A stretch of DNA of 64,000 nt from an uncultured Clostridia bacterium (GCA_934462715.1 CAKSIJ010000001.1:124001-188000), one strand, 5' to 3'; positions 17,399 to 25,833 are shown, counted from the stretch's first letter. Notes: a model not told the origin generated them from the letters alone. Numbers and translations are program-made.

Positions 17399-18568
17399 TT
17401 AAAAGTATGAAACCTTTATCCGCTTCCCCATCTTTTTCAGACACTCGGAAAGCTCTTTTACCAGATTCATTTTTATATTAAAATTAATAGGCAAATCGGG
17501 ATTCTGATGCGCAGGGTTCACCGCTTTACCGACAAAGAAATTAATATCGGTTGCGTCCTCAAACAACATTCTGGATATTTGCGCAGCACCGTCATGACCC
17601 ATTTCCCATTTTTCGTAATTCTCGTTATCGCTTATAAAATCCTTTGCATATTCGACCACACGGTTGACGGTTATAACTCCCTCCGTAACCAGATCAACGC
17701 CCTCAATTTCCGCCGTGGGCGGCAGATCCGACTCAAAATTCAGCGACGGTTTTATTTCCTTGCCAAGATATTTCGCAGCAATCGTTGAGGTTGTACCGCC
17801 GCATATGATGTGTTTGCCCTCTTTCGAGAAAAACAGCGACATCATTCTGTCATTATCGTCACGGTCGGCAGGGGGGCCGAAAAGAAGATTCATCGGATTC
17901 CGCTTTCTTATCCTTATAACGCAAGCGGTAGCGTCATCTCCGGGTTCTCCGCCGTAGAGAGTGTAGCACTCGTCTATCAGCATTGTTGCAATTGTTTTTG
18001 CATTGTAGCCGCCGCAGAAAACCGTTTCAACGTAATCTGTAATATCCTCTCTTTTCCACCCGAAATTGTACGATATGCCTATTCCGGCATGAGGACAGCC
18101 GTCGCTCATAGCCACAATCAGATCGTTTTCTTTGAGCTTTATATCCGATTTATAAATTTTCTTTCCGTCTATGGTCATTTCGGTTTTCGGATAATCGAAA
18201 TCGGAGCCGTCACGCAGGAATATTGCCTGCGGATTATCATACTGAATTATCTGTGCGGTATCATTGTTGATTATATTTATAACTGTAAATGTGGAATATG
18301 CCACGCCCCTCACCGAGCAGATAGGCAGGGTCTGCGCTATTGTTGACACACATTCCTCAAGAGGCAGTCCGGCGGCAAGCATGGTTGAAATTATCTTTGA
18401 GGTAAGCGTTGACAAAATGCTCGCCTTGACTCCGCTCCCCAAACCGTCCGCAAGAACTATTATCATGGAATTGTCATTCGGATTTACTATCTCAACATGA
18501 TCGCCGCAAAGCTCCTCACCGTAATGGTTTATGCTTTTGCAGCCTATGTCGGCACACAGATCATTCAT
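17399..18568 (-). CDS. SpoIIE-type PP2C phosphatase of the hydrogenase operon
   Basis: The 389-residue protein has an N-terminal PP2C/SpoIIE domain with metal-binding aspartates in VLADGLGSG (residues 38-46), AMSDGCPHAGIG and GEPGDDATACVIRI. It also has a C-terminal region of about 150 residues that I do not recognise (GGTTSTIAAKYLGK; NFFVGKAVNPAHQNP). It should dephosphorylate Ser/Thr on an unknown partner. Its start overlaps the end of the sensory hydrogenase gene by 8 bp, so the two are translationally coupled. This suggests the phosphatase is the output of the H2/redox sensor. No cognate kinase or anti-sigma gene lies nearby. Confidence 0.88.
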   Translation of the reverse strand: MNDLCADIGCKSINHYGEELCGDHVEIVNPNDNSMIIVLADGLGSGVKASILSTLTSKIISTMLAAGLPLEECVSTIAQTLPICSVRGVAYSTFTVINIINNDTAQIIQYDNPQAIFLRDGSDFDYPKTEMTIDGKKIYKSDIKLKENDLIVAMSDGCPHAGIGISYNFGWKREDITDYVETVFCGGYNAKTIATMLIDECYTLYGGEPGDDATACVIRIRKRNPMNLLFGPPADRDDNDRMMSLFFSKEGKHIICGGTTSTIAAKYLGKEIKPSLNFESDLPPTAEIEGVDLVTEGVITVNRVVEYAKDFISDNENYEKWEMGHDGAAQISRMLFEDATDINFFVGKAVNPAHQNPDLPINFNIKMNLVKELSECLKKMGKRIKVSYF

Positions 18569-20237
18569 CGGTTATCGTCTCCTTCAGCTTTGTTAAAGCA
18601 ATCTTTGTTTCGGCTGCCGTTTCTCCCAAAAGTGACGCAATATCCTGTACAATTCTCATCTGCTTGTCAACAACCTTGTCCGCTATCTCTACCGTTTTTG
18701 CGCTGATTTCCTCTTTTTTTCGTCTTTCGTCCTCTTCATCGGATATATCCTTCATCATTCCTATAATAACATTATAATCGGAATCGTAGATCACCGTCAT
18801 TTCTACATACTTGTGATACTCCGCAAGATAAACCTTTTTGTCTGTAATATTTCTTCCGGTTTGCTTAACCGTCATAAAATCTGTCGGGTCAAGTATTCTC
18901 ACCACAGGCTGACCCATAACGTCAGAGTTGCTTCTGATATTCATTATATTTCTTGCCGCACGGTTTATCTGCTGAACCTCCATTTCCTCGTTCAGCACAA
19001 TTATACCGTTTGGCGTGTTATTTACAATGTTATCCGAAAAGCTCTCCGCTCTTTCCTTCAGATACGGCAGGCACATGGAAATTTCCGCTTTTCCTCTGAA
19101 TACTGCCACCGCTTTTGCACGGCAGGTATCATATCCGCACGAACCGCAGTTAAGCTCGTCCTCCGGCTTTGTCTTGCCCATTTTACGCAAAACCTCTCTT
19201 ATCTGCATTTCGGACGGCTTATCGTGTATCGCTTCTATCGGTTCAAACAGCTTTGTAAGTTTATCGGGCGACGGCTGCTCAACTTCAAAATCCGCATTTC
19301 CGGCATAATCGTTGATTGCCTTGTATCTTCGTATCGGCATATTTATGTTTTTATCCATCATCGGCCCGCCGATACAGCTGCCCTCGCATATTGACATTTC
19401 TATAAAGCATTTATGGATATTTCCGTTTTCAATATCCTTTAGTGCCGCAATACAGTTCTGTGCACCGTCAACAACCAGATAGGTGTACCCATCAACCGTC
19501 TTTCCCATCGTTCTGATTATTCCGCCCGAGGTCGGGAAAAGTCTTGCTTTGCTCGCTTCGTTATCGTCCAAATCACGCTCCGGTACAACGCTTTCGCTCT
19601 CCAGCCAATCCGAAAGCTCATCAAAGGTCAATACTGCGTCAACTATATTTTTATAATGCTCCGCTTCGTCTTTTTTTGCAACGCACGGGCCGATAAATAC
19701 GGTTTTTGCACCTGGATTGCGTTCCTTGATATCAATTGAATGTGCCTGCATGGGCGAATACACGTCTGCAAGATAAGGCAGTAATGCCGGGAAATATTTT
19801 TGAATCAAAAGATTTGCCGAATGACAGCATGAGGATATTAAAACGTCCTTTTCGTTATTGCGAAGCATCCTGTTATATTCGTTTTTAACAACGGTAGCTC
19901 CTATGCTCGTTTCCTCGGCGTCAGCAAAACCAATCTTTTTCAAAGCTTCTCTCATTCCGTTAATTCCCACGCCGGAATAATTCGCCGCAAAGGACGGAGC
20001 AATACTTGCAATCACAGGCACTCCGCTTTGTATAAACACCTTTACCTTTTCGGTTTCGTCAACAACCTCTTTTGCGTTCTGCGGACAGACCACAACGCAA
20101 TGTCCGCACAAAATACACTCGTCACCGACAATATGCGCCTGATTTCCGGAAAAACGTATAGATTTAACCGGGCAGTGACGTATACACTTATAGCAGTTTT
20201 TACAATTAGACTTTTTCAGTTTAAGACAATCAGCCAC
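18561..20237 (-). CDS. hydS: Sensory [FeFe] hydrogenase with PAS domain (HydS, group C type)
   Basis: The 558-residue protein has, in order, two [4Fe-4S] motifs (CKNCYKCIRHCP; CILCGHCVVVCP), an H-cluster-like domain with SSCCHSAN (L1), GPCVAKKDE (L2) and ICEGSCIGGP (L3), a further Fe-S motif (CGSCGYDTC with a distal Cys), a PAS domain (NTPNGIIVLNEEMEVQQINRAA, from about residue 408, given here as one domain), and a short helical tail. L1 lacks the Pro of catalytic enzymes. Group C proteins of this layout are thought to sense H2 or redox state rather than turn over H2. It is followed by the coupled phosphatase. Confidence 0.9.
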   Translation of the reverse strand: MADCLKLKKSNCKNCYKCIRHCPVKSIRFSGNQAHIVGDECILCGHCVVVCPQNAKEVVDETEKVKVFIQSGVPVIASIAPSFAANYSGVGINGMREALKKIGFADAEETSIGATVVKNEYNRMLRNNEKDVLISSCCHSANLLIQKYFPALLPYLADVYSPMQAHSIDIKERNPGAKTVFIGPCVAKKDEAEHYKNIVDAVLTFDELSDWLESESVVPERDLDDNEASKARLFPTSGGIIRTMGKTVDGYTYLVVDGAQNCIAALKDIENGNIHKCFIEMSICEGSCIGGPMMDKNINMPIRRYKAINDYAGNADFEVEQPSPDKLTKLFEPIEAIHDKPSEMQIREVLRKMGKTKPEDELNCGSCGYDTCRAKAVAVFRGKAEISMCLPYLKERAESFSDNIVNNTPNGIIVLNEEMEVQQINRAARNIMNIRSNSDVMGQPVVRILDPTDFMTVKQTGRNITDKKVYLAEYHKYVEMTVIYDSDYNVIIGMMKDISDEEDERRKKEEISAKTVEIADKVVDKQMRIVQDIASLLGETAAETKIALTKLKETITDE

Positions 20238-20275
20238 AGCATTTCCCTCCTTCGTACCGTAACATCGGGCTTTAA

Positions 20276-20515
20276 TTAAGCCTTTGCAAGAATTTCGGTA
20301 TTAAAAAATTCCTCAACCGTTTCGGGACTGACAGAGAAAAATACATCGTCAACCATTGTACAGACTCCTTCACGGCATTTTCCCATACAGAATGTTCCCG
20401 CAAGCTCAACCTTATCTTCAAGCTTATTATCGGCAATTAGCTTTTGCAGTGCTTCAACAACCTGTCTTGAACCTTTCAAATGACATGAGCTTCCAATACA
20501 TACCGTAACCTTCAT
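20276..20515 (-). CDS. Thioredoxin-fold [2Fe-2S] ferredoxin (NuoE-like small protein)
   Basis: The 79-residue protein has the four-cysteine pattern of thioredoxin-like [2Fe-2S] proteins: CIGSSC near the N-terminus and CMGKC with a following VCTMVDD (about residues 43-55). It corresponds to the NuoE/HydC C-terminal domain without the N-terminal helical part. It is the first gene of the hydrogenase operon, 38 bp before hydS, and probably passes electrons to or from the sensor or the enzyme. A ribosome site AGAAAGGG precedes the ATG. Confidence 0.85.
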   Translation of the reverse strand: MKVTVCIGSSCHLKGSRQVVEALQKLIADNKLEDKVELAGTFCMGKCREGVCTMVDDVFFSVSPETVEEFFNTEILAKA

Positions 20516-20646
20516 AATTCATCTACCCTTTCTTATCTTACAGGCAACCGGAAAATCAACGCTTTTCAATTACCCGCTATTTATTTAAAACACCGTAAAT
20601 ATTGAAAAAATACCTCCGGTGCATTTTTCATGTAGTAAGCACAGAA

Positions 20647-20685
20647 CTTTCAGCCGCAAAAACAGTGTTTTTTTGCAGCTGAAAG
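20647..20685 (-). terminator. Strong hairpin downstream of the phosphotransferase gene
   Basis: A long stem pairs CTTTCAGC with GCTGAAAG and continues through a GCAAAAA/TTTTTGC segment. On both strands the T-run lies in the stem rather than after it, so efficiency as an intrinsic terminator is uncertain. It separates the phosphotransferase from the hydrogenase operon. I could not pick a convincing promoter for that operon in 20516-20646. Confidence 0.5.
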
Positions 20686-20739
20686 CCGTTAAATCCATTT
20701 ATTATTTTTTCTTCCGTTATACTCTTTTTTCAAGAGCTT

Positions 20740-21489
20740 TTATTCATAATCCACAACGTCAACCCATGACAAAAGGAACTCTCTTTCCTCGGGCTTGCCC
20801 TTAACCGACTGTGACGCCGCAACGATAGGCAGCCATTTTTCAACATACTGTCTTGCGGTATCGCTCTTTTTGCAGAAAAGCTCAAGATATTTTCTTGCCT
20901 TTTCTTCGTCATCCTCAAGACGGAACAAAAGATAGGTTCTTGCTGCGTCCGCCGAGGCATTTCCCTGAGTTGCGTGCGACCAGTCAAGTATGAACAATTC
21001 ACCGCTGTCCGTAACTATTATATTGCTCGGATTAAAATCTCCGTGGCAAAGTTTGTTATGCTTCGGCATACTTGCAAGTCTTGTATGCAAATCATACCTC
21101 GTTGTTGCGTCAAGCTGAGCCTGTGTGATTTTTCTGTCCATTTTATCCTTCAGCTTATTTAAAAGAGGTGCTTTTTTGCTGTGCATTTCAAGCTGCAAAT
21201 CGACAAACATTTCAAGATATTCGTCAAGCTTATCGGGATTTTCCTGCATAAGCGCTCCGAGATTCTTTCCCTCGATAAAATCCGAAACAATTGCCCAGTT
21301 GCCGTCTATAACCGTTACCTCTCTGATTTTCGGAATATTAAGACCGGTTTCCTCCGTTCTCGCCTGGTTCAGCGCTTCGTTGAGTACGTCAGCCTTTGAA
21401 TAGTTTTTATCAAAAACCTTAACCGCAGCGTCACCCGAACGATACACTGTTTTATTTGTTCTTTCGGCTACAATCTTATCAAGCTTCAT
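20740..21489 (-). CDS. Kinase-fold phosphotransferase (APH/choline kinase superfamily)
   Basis: Read from the ATG at 21489 the protein is 249 residues and begins MKLDKIVAERTNKTVYRSG. It has the catalytic loop LCHGDFNPSNIIV (about residues 155-167) and the metal-binding FILDWSHATQGNASADAA. These are hallmarks of the aminoglycoside phosphotransferase/choline kinase superfamily. The natural substrate is unknown, and resistance should not be assumed. The start is preceded by AAGGAGGG and lies 13 bp after the adhE stop, so the two genes are probably one operon. The longer frame to 21534 would overlap adhE. Confidence 0.8.
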   Translation of the reverse strand: MKLDKIVAERTNKTVYRSGDAAVKVFDKNYSKADVLNEALNQARTEETGLNIPKIREVTVIDGNWAIVSDFIEGKNLGALMQENPDKLDEYLEMFVDLQLEMHSKKAPLLNKLKDKMDRKITQAQLDATTRYDLHTRLASMPKHNKLCHGDFNPSNIIVTDSGELFILDWSHATQGNASADAARTYLLFRLEDDEEKARKYLELFCKKSDTARQYVEKWLPIVAASQSVKGKPEEREFLLSWVDVVDYE

Positions 21490-21502
21490 GCCATATCCCT
21501 CC

Positions 21503-24118
21503 TTACACTCTGTCATGCTTACCGTAATAAGCATTCAAATACATCTGTTTTATCTCGCTCATAAGCGGATATCTCGGGTTTGCTCCCGTACACTGATCAT
21601 CAAATGCCTGTTCCGTCATATCGTCAAGCCTTGACAAAAAGTCATTTTCATCAATGCCGTAATCCTTAATCGTATTCTTTATTTCAACAGTCTTTTTAAG
21701 CTTGTCGATTTCGGATATCAGATTTTCAACGCTTTGTTCGTCTGTCTTTGCGCCGAAGCCCAGATACCTTGCTATCTCTGCATAACGTGCTATGGTGTGC
21801 GGATATCCGTACTGAGGGAACGTACCCATCTTCACGGGAGTTTCTGACGAATTAAAGCGGATAACCTCATCTATCATCAATGCATTTGCTATACCGTGCG
21901 GCAAATGATGAAACGCTCCGAGCTTATGCGCCATTGAGTGGCACACTCCCAAAAATGCATTTGCAAAAGCCATACCTGCCATAGTTGCGGCATTAGCCAT
22001 TTTTTCTCTTGCCTCAACATCATTCCGGCCGTCCTTATATGCACGAGGCAGATAATCGAATATAGTCTTTAAAGCCTTTAGCGCCAAACCGTCGGTATAA
22101 TCGGTCGCAAGCATAGAAGCATAAGCTTCAAGTGCGTGCGTTACCGCGTCTATACCTGAAGCCGCCGTAAGTCCTTTCGGTGCGCTCATGTGGAAATCGG
22201 TATCTATAATCGCCATATTCGGCATAAGCTGATAATCCGCAAGAGGATATTTAACTCCGGTCTTTTCATCGGTTATAACCGCAAACGGGGTAACCTCCGA
22301 GCCTGTTCCGGCAGAGGTCGGAATTGCTATAAAATATGCCTTTTCTCCCATTTTAGGGAAAGTATATACTCTTTTTCTTATATCTGAAAAGCGCATTGCC
22401 ATATCCATAAAATCTGCATCGGGGTGTTCGTAAAGCACCCACATGATTTTTGCCGCGTCCATTGCGCTTCCGCCGCCGAGAGCGATTATGCAGTCGGGTT
22501 CAAACGCACTCATAAGCTTTGCGCCGTCCTTTGCGCACGCAAGGGTCGGATCGGGAGCAACATCAAAAAATACCGTGTGAGTTATTCCCATTTCGTCAAG
22601 CTTATCGGTTATCGGCTTGGTATATCCGTTATGATACAAAAAGCTGTCGGTTACTATAAAGGCTTTTTTCTTGCTCATAACATTTTTCAGCTCGTCAAGC
22701 GCAACCGGCAGACAGCCTTTCTTTATATAAACCTTTTCCGGACTTCTGAACCAAAGCATATTCTCTCTCCTTTCGGCAACCGTTTTTATATTAAGAAGAT
22801 GCTTCACTCCGACATTTTCGGAAACGGAATTTCCGCCCCATGTACCGCAGCCCAGCGTCAGTGACGGAGCAAGCTTAAAGTTATACAAATCGCCTATACC
22901 GCCGTGTGATGACGGTGTGTTTACAAGAATACGGCAGGTTTTCATGCGCTCTGCAAATTTATCCAGCTTTTCCTGCTCGGACAGAACGTTCAGATATACC
23001 GACGAGGTATGTCCGTAGCCGCCGTCCGCTATCAGTCTTTCCGCCTTTGCAAGCGCTTCGTCAAAGCTTTCCGCCTTGTACATTGCAAGTACAGGCGACA
23101 GCTTTTCATGTGCAAATTCCTCAGATATATCAACGCTTGTCACCTCGCCTATCAATACCTTTGTACTTTCCGGAATCTCAACTCCCGCAAGCTGCGCTAT
23201 TTTATACGGTTTCTGACCGACTATTTTGGCATTGAGAGAACCGTTGATTATTATTGTTTTTCTGACCTTATCTATTTCATCGGCTTTAAGGAAATAGCAG
23301 CCTCTGTCAGAAAATTCTTTCTTTACTTTCTTATATATATCCGACATAACGATAACCGACTGCTCCGATGCGCAAATCATACCGTTGTCAAAGGTTTTTG
23401 AGTGTATAATCGAATTGACGGCAAGGAGTATATCCGACGACGAATCGATAATTGCCGGCGTATTTCCGGCGCCTACGCCCAAAGCAGGCTTTCCGCTCGA
23501 ATATGCAGCCTTTACCATACCCGGTCCTCCGGTTGCGAGGATAATATCCGCTTCTCTCATTACCGTATTTGTCAGCTCAAGGCTCGGTACGTCTATCCAA
23601 TCGATAATTCCCTCCGGCGCACCTGCCGCAACGGCGGCTTCGAGCACAATTTTCGCAGCCTCAACCGTACTTTTCTTTGCTCTCGGATGCGGACTGATTA
23701 TTATTGCGTTTCGTGTCTTTAACGCTATAAGCGTTTTGAATATTGCGGTGGAGGTCGGGTTTGTGGTTGGGATAACGGCGGCAATCACTCCGATAGGCTC
23801 TGCTATCTTTTTGATTCCGTATGCCTTATCCTCCTCTATCACACCGCAAGTTTTTGTATTTCTGTATGCGTTATAAATATATTCTGCGGCATAGTGATTT
23901 TTGATTACTTTATCTTCAACCACTCCCATGCCCGTTTCCTCAACCGCCATTTTGGCAAGAGGTATTCTGGCTTTGTTTGCAGCGATGGCAGCTGCCGCAA
24001 AAATTTTGTCTACCTGTTCCTGGGTATAATGCGAAAATTCGTTCTGTGCCTTTCTCAGCCTTTTTAAGGCTTTTTCCAGGGATTCAACACTGTCGATTGT
24101 TTCATAGATTTTTTCCAT
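21503..24118 (-). CDS. adhE: Bifunctional aldehyde/alcohol dehydrogenase AdhE
   Basis: The 871-residue protein joins an N-terminal CoA-acylating aldehyde dehydrogenase to a C-terminal iron-dependent alcohol dehydrogenase. The first has the catalytic Cys in GMICASEQSV (about residue 250). The second has GGGSAMDAAK, PTSAGTGSEVTPF and metal-binding His in VCHSMAHKLGAFHHLPHG. It turns acetyl-CoA to ethanol and regenerates two NAD+, and forms spirosomes in the cytoplasm. A Rex operator overlaps its promoter. The leader of about 120 nt contains stem-loops. The ribosome site is AAGGAG. Confidence 0.97.
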   Translation of the reverse strand: MEKIYETIDSVESLEKALKRLRKAQNEFSHYTQEQVDKIFAAAAIAANKARIPLAKMAVEETGMGVVEDKVIKNHYAAEYIYNAYRNTKTCGVIEEDKAYGIKKIAEPIGVIAAVIPTTNPTSTAIFKTLIALKTRNAIIISPHPRAKKSTVEAAKIVLEAAVAAGAPEGIIDWIDVPSLELTNTVMREADIILATGGPGMVKAAYSSGKPALGVGAGNTPAIIDSSSDILLAVNSIIHSKTFDNGMICASEQSVIVMSDIYKKVKKEFSDRGCYFLKADEIDKVRKTIIINGSLNAKIVGQKPYKIAQLAGVEIPESTKVLIGEVTSVDISEEFAHEKLSPVLAMYKAESFDEALAKAERLIADGGYGHTSSVYLNVLSEQEKLDKFAERMKTCRILVNTPSSHGGIGDLYNFKLAPSLTLGCGTWGGNSVSENVGVKHLLNIKTVAERRENMLWFRSPEKVYIKKGCLPVALDELKNVMSKKKAFIVTDSFLYHNGYTKPITDKLDEMGITHTVFFDVAPDPTLACAKDGAKLMSAFEPDCIIALGGGSAMDAAKIMWVLYEHPDADFMDMAMRFSDIRKRVYTFPKMGEKAYFIAIPTSAGTGSEVTPFAVITDEKTGVKYPLADYQLMPNMAIIDTDFHMSAPKGLTAASGIDAVTHALEAYASMLATDYTDGLALKALKTIFDYLPRAYKDGRNDVEAREKMANAATMAGMAFANAFLGVCHSMAHKLGAFHHLPHGIANALMIDEVIRFNSSETPVKMGTFPQYGYPHTIARYAEIARYLGFGAKTDEQSVENLISEIDKLKKTVEIKNTIKDYGIDENDFLSRLDDMTEQAFDDQCTGANPRYPLMSEIKQMYLNAYYGKHDRV

Positions 24119-24180
24119 AATATCATTCTACTCCTTTTTAAAGATTTAAGCGGTTTTTATCTATCCGCTCAATAGAGTGA

Positions 24181-24221
24181 TATGCCGCACCTCCGATATT
24201 CCTATTGAATATCCCGGCATA
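24181..24221 (-). promoter_or_regulatory. Stem-loop in the adhE 5' leader
   Basis: The outer stem TATGCCG/CGGCATA encloses an inner hairpin GATATTC/GAATATC. It lies in the transcribed leader, between the -10 box and the start codon. A second small hairpin (AGCGG/CCGCT) follows closer to the ribosome site. No riboswitch family is recognised. It may stabilise the mRNA or be a processing site, as known for the long adhE leader of E. coli. Confidence 0.5.
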
Positions 24222-24241
24222 ACAGAACAGTATTTCTTTAT

Positions 24242-24259
24242 TTGTTAATATTTTAACAA
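24242..24259. promoter_or_regulatory. Rex operator in the adhE promoter
   Basis: The sequence TTGTTAA-TATT-TTAACAA is a perfect match to the established Rex-binding consensus TTGTTAANNNNTTAACAA. Rex represses fermentation genes when the NADH/NAD+ ratio is low. The site covers the predicted -10 box of adhE, so bound Rex would block RNA polymerase. The rex gene is not in this window. Confidence 0.9.
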
Positions 24260-24278
24260 ACTTTTTGACCCATTGCAA
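24250..24278 (-). promoter_or_regulatory. SigA promoter of adhE
   Basis: Minus-strand TTGCAA (24278-24273) and TAAAAT (24255-24250) have 17-bp spacing. The -10 box lies inside the Rex palindrome. Confidence 0.7.
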
Positions 24279-24376
24279 TATCAAAAAATTTATAACCTTA
24301 TATAACCGGCTTATATCAAATTTTAATTATTAAATTTTTCGCTGTATTATCGGTTTTACCGCTATCCGTATAAAAA

Positions 24377-25312
24377 TTATATGCTTGGTACCCCAAATTT
24401 TTTCATGGCGGTTTTAACTTCTTCTATAAAGTCAAGATCAAGCTTTGTAAGCTTGTAATTTTTTCTGTATATCAAAACATCTCTGTATATCTTGTTGTTG
24501 TCCTCAGAGCTTTTTTCAATAAGACCGAATTGGGTGAGCTTTTCCTCAGACATCGGTGTAATCCACATAAATGTGTCGGGTACGTTCTGGAGCAAATCAA
24601 ACTGGCTCGCTCTTTCAAAAACGAATATTCTGTTGTCGACATACTCGCCCAGTTCCTCCCTTTTGAGCTCTGCAAGCGGCATTGACGGAACATACGGATC
24701 CGCATGAGATATTTCGGTATATTCTTTCAGATCGGAAAGTCTTATATTATCCTTATCCGCAAGCGGATGCTCCTCAGACATTACGAGCATATATGAAAAC
24801 TCCGCAAGCTCCTCAAATGCAAGCCCTTTTTCTCTGAGCATGGTTTTAAAGTAAGAATCATAAGAGGTCTTGTATCTGATTATGCCGAGCTTGTAGTCCT
24901 CCTGCAAAATATTGTCAATCGCACGCTTAGAGTTGGTTTCCTTATAGAAAAACTCAATAGGCTTTTCTTTCGGCGCTTTTTTCGCAAACTGAGAAAAGGC
25001 ATAAGATATATAGCTTGATCTCGGCACGGAAATCGAAAATTTCTGTTTCTGGCATCCGCCGTTCTTATACATATTTTCAACCTCATCAATCTGCGCAAGG
25101 ATTTTCTTTGCGTAGCTCAAAAATTCCTCGCCCTGAACCGTTGTAGTCATTCCCTTTGAGGTTCTCTTGAATATTGAAATTCCGAGATCCTCCTCCAGCT
25201 CTTTGAGCGCACGGCTGAGATTTGGCTGACTCATATAAAGCGTTTCAGCCGCCTTGTTTATTGAATGATGTTTTTCTATCTCAAGTGCATATTTTAAGTG
25301 TAAGATATTCAT
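24377..25312 (-). CDS. LysR-type transcriptional regulator
   Basis: Read from the ATG at 25312 the protein is 311 residues and starts MNILHLKYALEIEKHHSINKA. It has a canonical LysR winged helix-turn-helix (AAETLYMSQPNLSRALKELE, residues 18-37) and a periplasmic-binding-protein-like effector domain. The start follows AGAGGAAATCTGT. The longer frame to 25423 covers its own promoter and is rejected. It sits 258 bp upstream of adhE in the same direction and could influence adhE, but the effector is unknown. Confidence 0.9.
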   Translation of the reverse strand: MNILHLKYALEIEKHHSINKAAETLYMSQPNLSRALKELEEDLGISIFKRTSKGMTTTVQGEEFLSYAKKILAQIDEVENMYKNGGCQKQKFSISVPRSSYISYAFSQFAKKAPKEKPIEFFYKETNSKRAIDNILQEDYKLGIIRYKTSYDSYFKTMLREKGLAFEELAEFSYMLVMSEEHPLADKDNIRLSDLKEYTEISHADPYVPSMPLAELKREELGEYVDNRIFVFERASQFDLLQNVPDTFMWITPMSEEKLTQFGLIEKSSEDNNKIYRDVLIYRKNYKLTKLDLDFIEEVKTAMKKFGVPSI

Positions 25313-25394
25313 ACAGATTTCCTCTTTAATTTTAGTGTTTTTAGATAATTTTCTTTTTCTCCCGACAATATTTTTGCAGTATAATTCTGATATG

Positions 25395-25423
25395 ATTATA
25401 TCACAATGTGATTTAAAAATCAA
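25395..25423 (-). promoter_or_regulatory. SigA promoter of the LysR gene with internal palindrome
   Basis: Minus-strand TTGATT (25423-25418) and TATAAT (25400-25395) have 17-bp spacing. The spacer carries the perfect palindrome ATCACA-A-TGTGAT (25400-25412 on the plus strand). This is suited to a dimeric regulator and may mediate autoregulation. Confidence 0.65.
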
Positions 25424-25637
25424 TTATTTTGAAAAAAAACCTCCGATAATCTTAACAATTTAGTAACCAAATACAATTTTTCCGCCAATCTTTATTGAAT
25501 ATGAGTAATTGCAGGGTATTTACGTTCAAATAATATACTTTTAATCGTTTTGACAAAATTCAACAATAACAAACAAAAAAATGCTGTTATGTCAACCTGA
25601 TTATGCGTGGAAAAATAAACCAATTTTATTCACACCC

Positions 25638-25711
25638 TGTTGATAAGTATGTGGATTGTCTGAAAATACAGTGTTTGTCCTCATTAAAATCGTTGATAAA
25701 CCTGTGGATAA
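25638..25711 (+). other. Cluster of four DnaA-box-like 9-mers at a gene-direction switch
   Basis: Four same-direction matches to TGTGGATAA are present: TGTTGATAA (25638-25646), TGTGGATTG (25650-25658), CGTTGATAA (25691-25699) and the perfect TGTGGATAA (25703-25711). They form two similar pairs 53 bp apart, each with a 3-bp gap. The surrounding 25424-25780 is very AT-rich and gene-free. All genes to the left run leftward and those just to the right run rightward. No dnaA or dnaN is present, so an origin is only a possibility. A DnaA-titration or regulatory site is also possible. Confidence 0.45.
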
Positions 25712-25780
25712 GGTGAATAGTAATATTGCTGTAATCTTTCCGTAAACTAATTTATGTAAATCAAACAAATAAATTAACAA

Positions 25781-25809
25781 TTGACATTTTGCAAAAAAAA
25801 TGCTAAAAT
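25781..25809 (+). promoter_or_regulatory. SigA promoter of the TrmH-type methyltransferase and hydE
   Basis: TTGACA (25781-25786) and TAAAAT (25804-25809) are separated by 17 bp, about 75 bp before the start codon. Confidence 0.75.
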
Positions 25810-25833
25810 ATTCGTAGTGATATATATTTAAAT

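Noticed and set aside
20740..21489. Aminoglycoside resistance gene
   Set aside because: Only the general kinase-fold motifs are present, and the operon with adhE points to metabolism. No resistance subtype motif can be recognised.
25772..25786. Half Rex site (TTAACAA) near the promoter of the methyltransferase-hydE operon
   Set aside because: The partner half (TTGTTAA at the right spacing) is missing, and the bases are explained by the AT-rich -35 region.
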